From assembly GCA_003278425.1 (NCBI GenBank), contig QCFE01000001.1, positions 1 through 64,000 on the forward strand: DNA of 64,000 nt. The letters are read 5' to 3'. The notes below the pieces were generated by a model. It was not told the DNA's origin and searched no databases. It saw only the letters and a list, made by a program, of their open reading frames with translations. Source of the DNA: Prochlorococcus sp. AG-363-B11. GTDB lineage: Bacteria > Cyanobacteriota > Cyanobacteriia > PCC-6307 > Cyanobiaceae. This document shows, one piece after another, positions 51,641-61,325 of this stretch. The number at the start of each line of letters is the position of its first letter. Position 1 is the stretch's first letter. Made by a program: the position numbers and the translations under genes.

Positions 51641-52585
51641 TTATTTACCCTCATACCCTAGTTCTGCGAGCCTTCCTGGGTTGCTTCTCCAATTAGGAAC
51701 AACCTTTACGAAAAGTTCAAGATATACAGGCCCATCTATAAGTTTCTGCATCTGCAGCCTAGCGCCCTGACCTATCATTCTCAACATAGCTCCTCCTTTC
51801 CCGATTAAGATTCCTTTTTGACTTTTACGTTCTACTAGGACAGTAGCCAAAACAGCAGTTCTTGTAGATTTATCTCCTTTTTTCTTTCCTAAAGGCACTT
51901 CTTCAACACGATCAATTTTTACAGCAACACTATGAGGAATTTCCTCTCTTGTATTTAATAAAATCTGCTCACGAATAAGCTCGCTTAACAAAATCTCTTC
52001 CGGTTGGTCCGATGTGATATTTGAAGGGTATAAATAAGGTCCTAATGGCAAAAAAGTTGAAATCTGATCTATTAGTCCATCACAACCATGACCACTAAGT
52101 GCACTACAACAAAAAATTAGCCAGTCATCATTACCAACAAGAGTTCTATATTCTTTTATTCTTTTTATTCGATCATTTTCATTAACTAGATCCCATTTAT
52201 TTAAAACGATAACAACAGGTATAGATTGAGCCTTTAGCAAATTGACAATAAAAGCATCTCCTCTTCCAGGCGTTTCACAACCTTCAAGGACTAATAAAAT
52301 CGTATCAACTTCACCTATAATCTTCTTAGAACTTGCGACTAACCTCTCACCTAATAAATGATGGGGTCTATGAATTCCTGGAGTGTCAACAAAGACTAAC
52401 TGTGCTTTAGAAGTAGTTAAGATTGCCCGTAATCGATTGCGAGTTGTTTGAGCGACTGGGGATGTTATTGCAACTTTCTCTCCAACAAACTTATTCACCA
52501 AAGTTGATTTACCAACATTCGGCCTCCCAATCAAAGCTACAAATCCTGATCGATAACCTTCTCTAGCAGGTTGAAATAATGACAT
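51641..52585 (-). CDS. era: GTPase Era
   Basis: A 314-residue Era. The G1 motif is GRPNVGKST (20-28), G3 is DTPGIHRP (near 67), G4 is NKWD (near 129), and the C-terminal KH domain (from about 210) has VERKSQKGILIGKGGAMLRMIG. It binds 16S rRNA and aids maturation of the 30S subunit. It is coupled to trmD, five bases away, and the divergent small gene starts 50 bases from the other side. Motifs and length are normal for Era. Confidence 0.96.
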   Translation of the reverse strand: MSLFQPAREGYRSGFVALIGRPNVGKSTLVNKFVGEKVAITSPVAQTTRNRLRAILTTSKAQLVFVDTPGIHRPHHLLGERLVASSKKIIGEVDTILLVLEGCETPGRGDAFIVNLLKAQSIPVVIVLNKWDLVNENDRIKRIKEYRTLVGNDDWLIFCCSALSGHGCDGLIDQISTFLPLGPYLYPSNITSDQPEEILLSELIREQILLNTREEIPHSVAVKIDRVEEVPLGKKKGDKSTRTAVLATVLVERKSQKGILIGKGGAMLRMIGQGARLQMQKLIDGPVYLELFVKVVPNWRSNPGRLAELGYEGK

Positions 52586-52634
52586 GATCTAAGTACCTTC
52601 CTCATCTAGCCTGGCTCCAAAAAACAATAAAGCT

Positions 52635-53153
52635 ATGAAAAAAAAGATTCCAAGTTTTGAAGAAGCAATAAATGCTTCCTCCTTATGGTGTTCCGCATGG
52701 GAGGAAGGTGAGCTGAGTGATGAAGTCTTAGCTGACAGAGTTTCTGAACTATTAGAAAGCAGGGATGGTAGCAGAGGGTTCTTTGCCTTCACTCTTTCAA
52801 GTAACTCCCCACTAATGGATCGTCTACCAGATGCCTTAATTTTTCGGATAAGAGAAGCTGGTGAAATAATTGTTGACCTTACAGTAAAAAACCTTGCAAT
52901 GAGTACTGCTATGGCATTGCATCATCAACTTAATCAAAAAACTGAACAAAAGGCTGCCTCTGAAAATATTAAAAGAAGATGTATAGAACTTTTAAGGTTG
53001 CTAGAGCCAAACACTGTAAAAAAAAGACTTGAGATTCTTCTAGATGGAACAAAAGGGAAAGGGAAGGATGTGGATTTCCTTAATCGTTGGAACTACGATG
53101 ATGAGCAAAAAAAAGAAATCGCTAATGCTATTAATTCTATTCCTGAAAATTGA
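52635..53153 (+). CDS. Conserved cyanobacterial hypothetical protein
   Basis: A 172-residue soluble protein with no domain I can name. The N-terminal helical half (PSFEEAINASSLWCSAWEE, LADRVSELLES) is followed by a region RGFFAFTLSSNSPLMDRLPD and a helical C-terminus (AASENIKRRCIELLRLLEP, KRLEILLDG). Its regular pattern and strong intrinsic terminator after the stop support a real gene. There is no signal peptide or membrane segment. It is divergent from era. A role in ribosome or cell-cycle processes would be a guess only. Confidence 0.75.
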   Translation: MKKKIPSFEEAINASSLWCSAWEEGELSDEVLADRVSELLESRDGSRGFFAFTLSSNSPLMDRLPDALIFRIREAGEIIVDLTVKNLAMSTAMALHHQLNQKTEQKAASENIKRRCIELLRLLEPNTVKKRLEILLDGTKGKGKDVDFLNRWNYDDEQKKEIANAINSIPEN

Positions 53154-53155
53154 AC

Positions 53156-53187
53156 AAAAAAAGGCTGTGAAATTCACAGCCTTTTTT
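53156..53187. terminator. Bidirectional intrinsic terminator
   Basis: An 8-bp GC-rich stem (GGCTGTGA, loop AAT, TCACAGCC) is flanked by seven A residues and six T residues, so it works in both directions. It ends the hypothetical gene from the left and the BI-1 gene from the right. Confidence 0.92.
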
Positions 53188-53211
53188 AATCAGTTTAAAA
53201 TCAGTTAATTT

Positions 53212-53946
53212 CTAATCTCTACGCCCACCACCTTGAAGAGCAATCATTAATCGAAGTATAAAAACAAACAGATTTATATATGTTAAATACATACCCAATG
53301 CACCTGCAAGATACTGATCATCTGAATACCTACGTGGCATTGTATAAAAGTCCACGAAAGACATGCCTATGAAAAGAACTGTTCCAAACCCAGCAATTAT
53401 TAGTTCAAGGCCTTGAGGCATTCCCCCACCTGTAACGAATGAACCGATCACCTGAACAACCATTGCAATAATCAAACCTATTAGGCCTAGCCCAACTGCT
53501 CCACTAAGTGCTTGTCCAACACTGTCACTCATACGTCGTCCGGTATAAGACGCAACAACAAAAGTTATCCCTGTTGCAAAAGCTGCTGTACCTATAGCAG
53601 CTCCACCTACAGCCAATTTTGCATAAAGAACAATCCCACTAAGTGTAAAACCAGTCAAAAGACTGAACGCTGTCAATAGAGGTAAAGCCTTGCTGTTATT
53701 CGCATTATTTGCAGCACTCATGGCCATGAAGAACAACACAAGCTCTGCAATTACTGCTACTAAAGAAAGTGTTCGGAACAAGCTAGGGTTGGTTGTAAGT
53801 AATGAAAGGCCACTAATTACACCAAAAGCAGTAAGAACCATCCCACCACCAACATAAGGCAAAGCCTTATCAATTACATTTGGCCCAACTATTGAATTTG
53901 ATTGAGCCTCACGAATGGCTTGTTGAAAATTGCTACTTGCTGGCAT
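53212..53946 (-). CDS. Bax inhibitor-1/YccA family membrane protein
   Basis: A 244-residue integral membrane protein with seven predicted helices (about 35-55, 60-80, 88-108, 112-132, 142-165, 180-200 and 218-235). The late DFYTMPRRYSDDQYLAGALGMYLTYINLFVFILRL is typical of the family. BI-1/YccA proteins act as calcium-leak channels or modulate membrane proteases (FtsH in E. coli YccA). A link with the FtsH encoded at 37-38.8 kb is possible but not shown by position. The terminator at 53156-53187 closes its transcription. Confidence 0.88.
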   Translation of the reverse strand: MPASSNFQQAIREAQSNSIVGPNVIDKALPYVGGGMVLTAFGVISGLSLLTTNPSLFRTLSLVAVIAELVLFFMAMSAANNANNSKALPLLTAFSLLTGFTLSGIVLYAKLAVGGAAIGTAAFATGITFVVASYTGRRMSDSVGQALSGAVGLGLIGLIIAMVVQVIGSFVTGGGMPQGLELIIAGFGTVLFIGMSFVDFYTMPRRYSDDQYLAGALGMYLTYINLFVFILRLMIALQGGGRRD

Positions 53947-54015
53947 ATGTATCCAGATAATTAATTACTACTTTGACAGAAAAAAAATATTTGCGCGAAT
54001 TATTTTGTGCGGATG

Positions 54016-54990
54016 TCACGAACTTTTCTCTTTCCTTGCATAAGCATCAACTACCCGCTGTACAAGCTGGTGCCTAACAATGTCTGCAGAAGTCAATTTG
54101 CAAATAGCAATTCCTTTTACTGTTTTAAGTACTTCAACTGCTTCAACAAGACCACTAATTTGCCCTAATGGAAGATCAATCTGAGTTATATCGCCTGTAA
54201 CAACCATTCTAGAACGTTCTCCCAAGCGAGTAAGCACCATTCGCATTTGGGCGGACGTTGTATTTTGAGCTTCATCGAGGATGACAAAAGCATCTTCTAA
54301 AGTCCTACCACGCATATAGGCCAATGGAGCAACTTCAATAATACCCTTCTCAAAAAGGGTTGATGTTTTTTCCAAACCAAGCAAAGAATGAAGTGCATCA
54401 TAGAGAGGTCTTAAATAAGGATCAACCTTCTGCTGGAGATCACCTGGCAAGAATCCCAATCTTTCCCCAGCCTCTACAGCTGGCCTTGTCAAGACAATTC
54501 TTTCTATTTTTCGTTCTGACAACATTCTTACCGCTAAAACAGTTGCAAGAAATGTTTTACCTGTACCAGCTGGTCCAAGAGAAAAAGTCAAATCATGGCT
54601 TTCCATAGCATCTAAATAAGCCTTTTGCCTTAGAGTTCTTGGCCTTAGGAGGTTTCCTCTTTGGCTCCTAGCCAAAACATGATCCCCCAAAGATGCATAA
54701 TCACCTGTTCTGCCTGTATCAATTGAGGAAAGGGCTGCTTTAAGGTCAACATCAGAAACAGCCTGCCCCTCCCCCCAAACTGGACGCATCAACTCAACCA
54801 ATGCTGCAGCCCTTTCAATCTGGCTTGAAAGGCCACTTAGCTCAAGTTTTAACCCTCTTAAGACAATGGATGCACCTGTTAAAGCTTCTAATCTATGAAG
54901 AGTTGAAAGACCTGCACCCGCAAGTGCTATAGCAGCATCTGAGTCAGGTAAATCAATTGCAAATCTTACAGAAGTCTCTGCTTCTGACAT
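54016..54990 (-). CDS. phoH: PhoH-family ATPase
   Basis: A 324-residue PhoH-like protein with one P-loop (LGPAGTGKTFLA, near 138) and Walker B region (FVILDEAQNTT, near 232). TGDITQIDLP follows. The N-terminal 100 residues are a cyanobacterial extension with a KH-like pattern. PhoH proteins hydrolyse ATP and may bind RNA; in cyanobacteria this gene commonly sits next to rpsP, as here (seven bases upstream on the same strand). Whether it responds to phosphate in this organism cannot be told; no Pho box was seen. Confidence 0.93.
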   Translation of the reverse strand: MSEAETSVRFAIDLPDSDAAIALAGAGLSTLHRLEALTGASIVLRGLKLELSGLSSQIERAAALVELMRPVWGEGQAVSDVDLKAALSSIDTGRTGDYASLGDHVLARSQRGNLLRPRTLRQKAYLDAMESHDLTFSLGPAGTGKTFLATVLAVRMLSERKIERIVLTRPAVEAGERLGFLPGDLQQKVDPYLRPLYDALHSLLGLEKTSTLFEKGIIEVAPLAYMRGRTLEDAFVILDEAQNTTSAQMRMVLTRLGERSRMVVTGDITQIDLPLGQISGLVEAVEVLKTVKGIAICKLTSADIVRHQLVQRVVDAYARKEKSS

Positions 54991-54997
54991 AAAAATA

Positions 54998-55357
54998 TTA
55001 CTTGTCAGAAGAAGCTTCTTCTGAACTAGCTTCTTCTACCTTCTTGGAGGACTCTTTTGGGGCTGATTTTCTTGATTCTTCTTGTTTGGACTTTCCAAGT
55101 AATTGAGCTGGGCGAATAGTCTTCTCAAGAAGACCTCCCTTTTCTAGAAGGGAGCGAACTGCATCAGTTGGTTGTGCGCCTTGACTAAGTCTCAACCTAA
55201 GTGCCTCGGTATCTAGCCTTGTTTCCTTAGTTCGAGGATTGTAAAAACCTAATTCTTGAAGAGGACGACCATCCCTTCGCGAAGTGCTATTGCAAGCAAC
55301 TAGGCGGAAACTAGCCTCCCTCTTTTTACCGAACCGCTTCAGGCGGAGCTTGATCAT
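54998..55357 (-). CDS. rpsP: 30S ribosomal protein S16
   Basis: A 119-residue S16 from [10 protein letters not shown] at 55357; the reading to 55417 adds 20 residues that no S16 carries. The conserved region is [31 protein letters not shown], residues about 11-41. The C-terminal 35 residues are a low-complexity, Lys/Glu/Ser-rich tail ([13 protein letters not shown]). It is part of the 30S body. It lies 78 bases downstream of ffh and seven upstream of phoH, all on the same strand. Confidence 0.95.
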   Translation of the reverse strand: MIKLRLKRFGKKREASFRLVACNSTSRRDGRPLQELGFYNPRTKETRLDTEALRLRLSQGAQPTDAVRSLLEKGGLLEKTIRPAQLLGKSKQEESRKSAPKESSKKVEEASSEEASSDK

Positions 55358-55435
55358 CTTCGCTTTACTTCTTAGTTGTTTGTATAAAGGCAGTGAAAAT
55401 CCACATACCAATTTCATATACTAGCCTGTCGTGGC

Positions 55436-56866
55436 TCATAAGTCTCCAAACCCTTTCTTTTTCTTATGAGGACGCTGACGTTTTGGTGATCTGACAGAGC
55501 CACCAGTACCTTGAGGCATTCCAGGCATTCCAGGCATTCCAGGCATTCCAGGCATTCCAGGCATTCCAGCACCACTAGACATTTGTTTCATCAAACCACG
55601 CATTTTTTGGAAATCTGCCAAAACCTTATCCATTTCAGCTGGAGTATGACCACTTCCAAGAGCGACTCTTCTCCTTCTTGAAGGCTGCGCTGCAAGTAAT
55701 TCTGGTTGTGTCCTTTCGGCATTTGTCATAGAACCAATCATTGCCTCAATCCTCTTCAGCTGTTCTTCTCCGCTCTTCAACATCCCATCATCAATTTTAT
55801 TCATTCCAGGAATCATTTTCATCAACCCTCCTAAAGAACCCATCCTCTTAATAAGTCTCATTTGCTTAACAAAGTCAGAAAAATCAAAAGTTGCCTCTTG
55901 AAACTTCCTTTGCATTTGCTCAGCATCTGCAATTTCAACTTCCTTCTGCGCTTTTTCTACAAGAGTTAAAACATCTCCCATTCCCAAAATTCTGCCCGCC
56001 ATCCTTTCTGGGTGAAAAGGTTGCAAAGCCTCGACCTTTTCACCCGTACCAATAAACTTAATTGGTTTACCACTTACCTTGCGAATTGAAAGAGCCGCAC
56101 CACCTCTAGAATCACCATCAAGTTTTGTCAGAACAGCGCCAGTAATGCCTACTTTTTCATGAAAAGCACGTGTTAGATCAGCTGCCTCCTGGCCAATCAT
56201 AGAATCAACTACTAATAAAACTTCGTCAGGGTTAACAGCAGATCGAATACGTACCATTTCATCCATCATGTCCTCGTCTATCTGCAATCTTCCCGCGGTA
56301 TCTACTATTAAGGTGTCAAAATCTTCTTCTTGTGCCCTTGCTAAACCTGATGCAGCAATTTCTTCAGGCTTTAAATCTTGACCAAGGCTAAACACCTCTA
56401 GCTCAATTTGATTGCCCAAAGTATTCAACTGATCTATAGCAGCTGGCCTATATACGTCTGCTGCAACCAATAAAGTCTTTTGTCCTTTTTCTTTCAAATG
56501 AAGTCCCAGTTTTGCAGTTGCAGTAGTTTTCCCAGCTCCCTGCAGACCCGCCATAAGAATGACGGAAGGCTTTTTTGTTGCTTCTGCTAATGGAGCATTA
56601 CTACCACCCATAACTTCAATTAATTCTTTATGAACAACCTCAATGAATTTCTCCCCTGGCTTAACCCCTCTTACAACTTCTGCTCCAATAGCCTTTTGAC
56701 GAACTTCTTCTACAAATTCCTTAACAACAGAAAGACTTACATCAGCGTCTAGAAGTGCACGTCGAACTTGCTTAAGTGCAATGTCCACATTGTCTTCATT
56801 AATCTGGTTCTCGCCCCTAAGACCTTTTACAGCATCTTCAAAACGTGCAGAAAGCTCATCAAACAT
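55436..56866 (-). CDS. ffh: Signal recognition particle protein Ffh
   Basis: A 476-residue SRP54/Ffh. The G domain (about 90-295) shows GLQGAGKTTATAKLG, DTAGRLQIDEDMM and TKLDGDSRGG. The M domain (about 330-450) is methionine-rich (MRLIKRMGSLGGLMKMIPGMNK), binds 4.5S RNA and hydrophobic signal sequences. It targets membrane proteins to SecYEG (and the thylakoid). A C-terminal (Gly-Met-Pro) run is encoded by six 9-bp units (see the repeat). No SRP RNA gene was noticed nearby. Confidence 0.96.
   Translation of the reverse strand: MFDELSARFEDAVKGLRGENQINEDNVDIALKQVRRALLDADVSLSVVKEFVEEVRQKAIGAEVVRGVKPGEKFIEVVHKELIEVMGGSNAPLAEATKKPSVILMAGLQGAGKTTATAKLGLHLKEKGQKTLLVAADVYRPAAIDQLNTLGNQIELEVFSLGQDLKPEEIAASGLARAQEEDFDTLIVDTAGRLQIDEDMMDEMVRIRSAVNPDEVLLVVDSMIGQEAADLTRAFHEKVGITGAVLTKLDGDSRGGAALSIRKVSGKPIKFIGTGEKVEALQPFHPERMAGRILGMGDVLTLVEKAQKEVEIADAEQMQRKFQEATFDFSDFVKQMRLIKRMGSLGGLMKMIPGMNKIDDGMLKSGEEQLKRIEAMIGSMTNAERTQPELLAAQPSRRRRVALGSGHTPAEMDKVLADFQKMRGLMKQMSSGAGMPGMPGMPGMPGMPGMPQGTGGSVRSPKRQRPHKKKKGFGDL
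55515..55568. repeat. Six perfect 9-bp tandem repeats within ffh
   Basis: The unit GGCATTCCA is present six times without a change and encodes the Gly-Met-Pro run of the Ffh tail on the minus strand. Because the unit is a multiple of three, copy-number change alters protein length but keeps the frame. Confidence 0.95.
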
Positions 56867-56933
56867 TTAACTAAAATTCTTAAGATAATTCTAACAGCCT
56901 AGCTAAATAAGAATCATTAAATCACAATCAATT

Positions 56934-58994
56934 TTACTTGCTACTCCTAAAATCAACCAACTGCCACTGAGAATTCTTCCTGCCTAAAATATATTTCACC
57001 TTTAAAGAAGGCATACTTGTCTCAGAAGAGACTTCACCAGAATCATTGATTCTCTTATCCTTGTAATCAAGTTCTACTTTTACAGCAATTCTTTTATTTG
57101 TTTGATCTAAAATCTCCAAGGACTTAATTTCAGCATTGATTATTTGTTTTTCACCTAATTTCTCATCTTTTTTTCTCTGATCAGTAACTATATTAACGAG
57201 AGGACCCCTTGCTACTTTCAACAAATTACTATTTGATCTACCAGCAAGAATATCTGCTTTTGAAAGCAACCAAACTTCTATCAAACTAATTAGTTCTTCT
57301 TTAGAGGGAGTTTCAGAAGTTAGGGCTTTAAACTGTAAAGAAGCTACTGAAGGAATAACTTCTTTTGAATTAGCTTTATCATTAAATTCAGTTTTCTTAA
57401 GAGATATTTTGTCCTCATCTAAGGATAACTTTGTGGTTTTACTATTTATTTGAAGCTGACTTCTAATTGAAAGCCATCCGATTAAACCTCCAGAGGCAAA
57501 CATAATTAAAAAAAGCAACGAGCCCAATAGAAGCTTGTTAGATCTAACAGTTATCTTTTTATCAGTTCTTTTAAAAGAAGGAATCTTTAAGGAAGAAATT
57601 ATTTTTTTATAAGTTGCAATAATATTTCCCATAAGAACTTCTGTTTCAAAAAATTCTTCGCCTAACTTTTGGTTCTCTAAAGAGACATTATTAGCTCCTG
57701 CTTCACTCAAAGTAGAAGTTTCTTCAACTGCAGTTGTCGAAGCGACTGACTTTGAAATTGCTTTTTCAGAAGACAATCCAGGAATCAACGAAAACCCAGC
57801 TTTGGCTATTTCCAAAGCTCCTTTTTTTTCAATTTTATCAAGATAGGCTTGAACATCTCTATCTGCAAACCATGCCTCTAGGTCAACAGAGTCAACTTCA
57901 ATATCTCTATATCCAGTAAGAACATCTCTTAACAACCAATTCCTAGAATAGTCGCATAATGCCGCAAGTTTTTCACCTGGATATGCATCAAGCCATTCTT
58001 TTAATCCACTGTCAGTACTATTAGCAAAGCATTCCTCCGCTTGTTTTAAATCAGCCAGCAAAAGGTCTATACACCCAAGCAAAGGCATTGCGTCAAACCC
58101 TTGTAAATTAAGCCTATTAAGTTTCTTTCTAGCCTTTTGTAAAGATTCAGGTTTACGTCTATAGAAACCAGAAGCAACTAGGGAAATTGCACATAAAAAA
58201 CCTGCATCAATAGATCCATTTTTATTCCAATGCCAAAATAAATCTATCTGCTCTTGAACCGTCAAGAATTTCCTTATCTGTTGAAAAAACAACTCAAAGT
58301 CCGATTGTTTTAATTCTGTGCTGGAACGATTATCAAGTTTCTTGCCTTCTAATCCGCCTCGTTTTAAAACAAATCCATCAAGCAAATCCAGTCCCTCTTG
58401 ATGAGACTTTTGATCTGAGAGATCTCTACTGAGCAAATCAAGGATCTTATAAGGCAATAAAACTTCAAGATCGTTTTCAAGGCTGCTTCTATGCTCGGGT
58501 AGCTTACCCATCCTTTGCAGCAAGTGAATGCCTTGTTCTAAAAGTTCCGCAGCAGCTGAATAATGCCTTTGATCTTTTTCTTGACGAGCCGCATCTCGAC
58601 ATGAGAGAGCTGCCAATAAAGTCAGATCAGCCTCTCTTCCGCTCCCTAATGCAGGCGCCTGTGGAGGTTGAAGTGCTTTCCTAGAAAGCTTAAAAGCCTC
58701 ACAAGGAATATCTGCTTCCCATAAAAGTATTAAGCCAGCAACCTCTCGGTTGGAAGACAATTCAAGGCCTTCGGCCCCTCCCAACAACGCAGCTTCGTAC
58801 TTTTCTCTTAACTCCTTATCACAAAGCAAATCAGCTGATCGGCGCAAAAGCTCCGATCGTTGTGCTATCACTTCAGGGGTAAAACCCTTGTCAGGAGTAC
58901 GGTCTAAACGCAACTGGAAAAATCTTAGTACTTCTTCCGGTCCAGAAGAAGGACTAACTCCAAGTAAACGAAAATGATCGATCGGCAGTTCCAA
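56934..58994 (-). CDS. ftn2: Cell division protein Ftn2/ZipN (ARC6-like)
   Basis: A 686-residue ARC6-like division protein. The N-terminus has a J-domain-like start (MELPIDHFRLLGVSPSSGPEE) with no HPD. A long helical cytoplasmic region follows (1-480), then one membrane helix at about 485-505 (LLLGSLLFLIMFASGGLIGW). The C-terminal domain (about 560-686, DUF4101-like) ends KVKYILGRKNSQWQLVDF and is periplasmic. It tethers the FtsZ ring to the membrane in cyanobacteria and plastids. It is divergent from pdhA, with a 107-base gap that holds both promoters. Confidence 0.9.
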   Translation of the reverse strand: MELPIDHFRLLGVSPSSGPEEVLRFFQLRLDRTPDKGFTPEVIAQRSELLRRSADLLCDKELREKYEAALLGGAEGLELSSNREVAGLILLWEADIPCEAFKLSRKALQPPQAPALGSGREADLTLLAALSCRDAARQEKDQRHYSAAAELLEQGIHLLQRMGKLPEHRSSLENDLEVLLPYKILDLLSRDLSDQKSHQEGLDLLDGFVLKRGGLEGKKLDNRSSTELKQSDFELFFQQIRKFLTVQEQIDLFWHWNKNGSIDAGFLCAISLVASGFYRRKPESLQKARKKLNRLNLQGFDAMPLLGCIDLLLADLKQAEECFANSTDSGLKEWLDAYPGEKLAALCDYSRNWLLRDVLTGYRDIEVDSVDLEAWFADRDVQAYLDKIEKKGALEIAKAGFSLIPGLSSEKAISKSVASTTAVEETSTLSEAGANNVSLENQKLGEEFFETEVLMGNIIATYKKIISSLKIPSFKRTDKKITVRSNKLLLGSLLFLIMFASGGLIGWLSIRSQLQINSKTTKLSLDEDKISLKKTEFNDKANSKEVIPSVASLQFKALTSETPSKEELISLIEVWLLSKADILAGRSNSNLLKVARGPLVNIVTDQRKKDEKLGEKQIINAEIKSLEILDQTNKRIAVKVELDYKDKRINDSGEVSSETSMPSLKVKYILGRKNSQWQLVDFRSSK

Positions 58995-59101
58995 TCAAGA
59001 ATCGGGCTATTAGCATTAAACTTTAGACAGAACAAAGATCTATGCAATGCTTATTTCTTCCATAGACCTTTAAAGTCATACATGGATAGATAGGCGATTA
59101 A

Positions 59102-60199
59102 ATGACTCAATCAACAAACGTGACTAATCAACAAGCTGAAAATAATCTGACGTTGGAAGGCGCGCATGCAGAGCGCCTAAAAAACATCTCGTCACAAAAG
59201 CCAGCTCCTATAGACCGTGAAACTGGTATAAGACTCTTTAAGGACATGACATTGGGAAGGAGGTTTGAAGACAAATGTGCAGAAATGTATTACAGAGGCA
59301 AGATGTTTGGCTTTGTTCATTTATACAACGGCCAAGAAGCAGTTAGCTCAGGTGTAATTGGAGCAATGAAACAAAAGCATGATTGGTTTTGCAGTACATA
59401 TCGTGATCATGTTCATGCTTTAAGCGCTGGTGTTCCTGCAAAAGAAGTAATGAGTGAATTATTTGGGAAGGAAACTGGATGCAGTAAAGGTAGAGGAGGT
59501 TCAATGCATCTTTTTTCAAAAGAACATCACCTTCTAGGGGGATATGCATTTATTGGAGAAGGTATACCTGTCGCACTTGGGTCTGCATTTACTAGTCGTT
59601 ACAAAAAAGAAGTTTTGAATAATAATGAAAGTGATGCCGTTACAGCTGCTTTTTTTGGTGATGGGACCTGCAATATTGGTCAATTTTACGAATGTCTAAA
59701 CATGGCTCAGCTATGGAAGCTACCTATTATTTTTGTAGTTGAGAACAACAAATGGGCCATAGGAATGGCTCATGATAGAGCAACTAGTGAACCTGAGATT
59801 TGGAGAAAAGCTGATTCTTTTGGAATGAAAGGAGAAGAAGTAGACGGAATGGATATACTTGCAGTTCGTGGGGCTGCTCAAAGAGCAGTTCAAAGAGCTA
59901 GATCAGGTCAAGGTCCTACCTTGCTTGAATGTCTTACATATAGGTTCAGGGGACATTCTCTAGCAGACCCTGATGAACTACGTTCTTCTGAAGAAAAGGA
60001 ATTTTGGTCTAAAAGAGACCCAATAAAATCATTTGAAAAAAATCTTTCAGAAACAGGCCTCATCACAAGCGATGAACTTCGAACAATAGAAAAAGAAATA
60101 GATCTAGAAATCAATGATGCAGTAGAGTTTGCTCTTGGATCAGCAGACCCAGACCCTTCTGAATTAACAAAATATATTTGGGCAGAAGAAACAAGTTAA
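59102..60199 (+). CDS. pdhA: Pyruvate dehydrogenase E1 alpha subunit
   Basis: A 365-residue PdhA. The ThDP motif is GDGTCNIG followed by [11 protein letters not shown] (near 186-221). The loop region [19 protein letters not shown] (near 278) contains the usual phosphorylation-loop residues. It pairs with PdhB to decarboxylate pyruvate and acetylate lipoyl-E2. The N-terminal about 45 residues are variable. It is convergent with the sigma factor gene (30-base gap). The neighbouring genes do not form a pdh operon, which is normal in cyanobacteria. Confidence 0.96.
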   Translation: MTQSTNVTNQQAENNLTLEGAHAERLKNISSQKPAPIDRETGIRLFKDMTLGRRFEDKCAEMYYRGKMFGFVHLYNGQEAVSSGVIGAMKQKHDWFCSTYRDHVHALSAGVPAKEVMSELFGKETGCSKGRGGSMHLFSKEHHLLGGYAFIGEGIPVALGSAFTSRYKKEVLNNNESDAVTAAFFGDGTCNIGQFYECLNMAQLWKLPIIFVVENNKWAIGMAHDRATSEPEIWRKADSFGMKGEEVDGMDILAVRGAAQRAVQRARSGQGPTLLECLTYRFRGHSLADPDELRSSEEKEFWSKRDPIKSFEKNLSETGLITSDELRTIEKEIDLEINDAVEFALGSADPDPSELTKYIWAEETS

Positions 60200-60229
60200 T
60201 CAGTTAACTTTTAAAGTTTAAAAATTAAG

Positions 60230-61171
60230 TTAAATACCACTTGGTAGTTTTCTAGTTAAGTTCCTTAACTTTCGAAGAGACTTTAATTCAACTTGTCGAA
60301 CACGCTCACGAGAGACTTCAAGCAATCTTCCTATCTCTGCAAGTGTATGCCTATCATTTCCTTCTAATCCAAACCTCAGCTTAAGTACATGTTGTTCCTG
60401 CTCGCTTAAATGAGTCAACCATCTGCCAAGTTGTTCCTGATGAATACTTTGTTCAACTTTATCCAAAGGCTCCTCTGCAGAACCATCAGCAATTAAGTCT
60501 CCCAGAAAACTGCGCCCATCATCTCCATTAACAGGTGCATCTAAGCTGCTAGTAGTAAGAGCCTGCCGCAAGATTGAATCAAGTTCTTCCACCTCTATAT
60601 CCATTTCTTCGGCAATCTCAATCCTATTAGGCATAGCACCTAACTTATGAGCCAAATCCAGGCTTACTTTTCTAATAGTTGCAAGTCTTTCGCTCAAATG
60701 AACTGGCAAGCGAATAGTACGAGATTGACAAGCAATGGCTCTAGTCATGCTCTGACGAATCCACCAAAAGGCATATGTCGAAAATTTATAACCTCTAGTT
60801 GGATCAAACTTTTCTACCGCCCTTTCTAGACCAAGAGAACCTTCCTGAACTAGATCTAAAAGTTCTAGGCCCTTCCCTTGATATTTTTTTGCAACACTAA
60901 CTACAAGACGAAGATTTGCTTTCATCATTCGTTCTTTAGCTCTTCTTCCAATTCGAATCAACCTACGTTCATGAGAAGTGAACTTCTTAGTTTTTTCATC
61001 AACCATTCCATCTTCAGTCAAATTCATCATTATCTGGACTTGATTCCCTAACTCAATTTCTTCAGCTGGCGTCAACAAAGGTACCCGACCAATAGTTGCT
61101 AAATACCAACTAATAGGGTCTGTACTTCGTCTTTTTTGTGATTCAGCTGGCTTGGGCGCTGATGAAACCAT
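60230..61171 (-). CDS. RNA polymerase sigma factor, group 2 type
   Basis: A 313-residue sigma70-family factor from the ATG at 61171 (a longer start at 61231 is less supported). Region 1.2 begins SWYLATIGRVPLLTPAEEIELG, region 2 has YAFWWIRQSMTRAIA (2.3-2.4), and region 4.2 ends with the HTH TLAEIGRLLEVSRERVRQVE. It lacks the long region 1.1 of the principal RpoD and is short, so it fits the alternative group-2 sigma factors of cyanobacteria, which respond to light, nutrients and stress. The exact paralogue cannot be named from this sequence. Confidence 0.92.
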   Translation of the reverse strand: MVSSAPKPAESQKRRSTDPISWYLATIGRVPLLTPAEEIELGNQVQIMMNLTEDGMVDEKTKKFTSHERRLIRIGRRAKERMMKANLRLVVSVAKKYQGKGLELLDLVQEGSLGLERAVEKFDPTRGYKFSTYAFWWIRQSMTRAIACQSRTIRLPVHLSERLATIRKVSLDLAHKLGAMPNRIEIAEEMDIEVEELDSILRQALTTSSLDAPVNGDDGRSFLGDLIADGSAEEPLDKVEQSIHQEQLGRWLTHLSEQEQHVLKLRFGLEGNDRHTLAEIGRLLEVSRERVRQVELKSLRKLRNLTRKLPSGI

Positions 61172-61325
61172 TTTTTTCTTTTCCCAAACACGTGTATAAG
61201 ACTTTCCTACAGATTTTGGAAAAGAGGCCAATGCTTCAAAAACCCTTCAGATTCTTGCTTTGAAACGTACACATTTCTACAAAAAAGCATCAATAAACAC
61301 CCCAATGTGTATCAATTTGAACATT

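Noticed and set aside
60200-60229. Convergent terminator between pdhA and the sigma gene
   Set aside because: The AT-rich inverted repeat TTAACTT/AAGTTAA has no GC core or T-tail strong enough to call.
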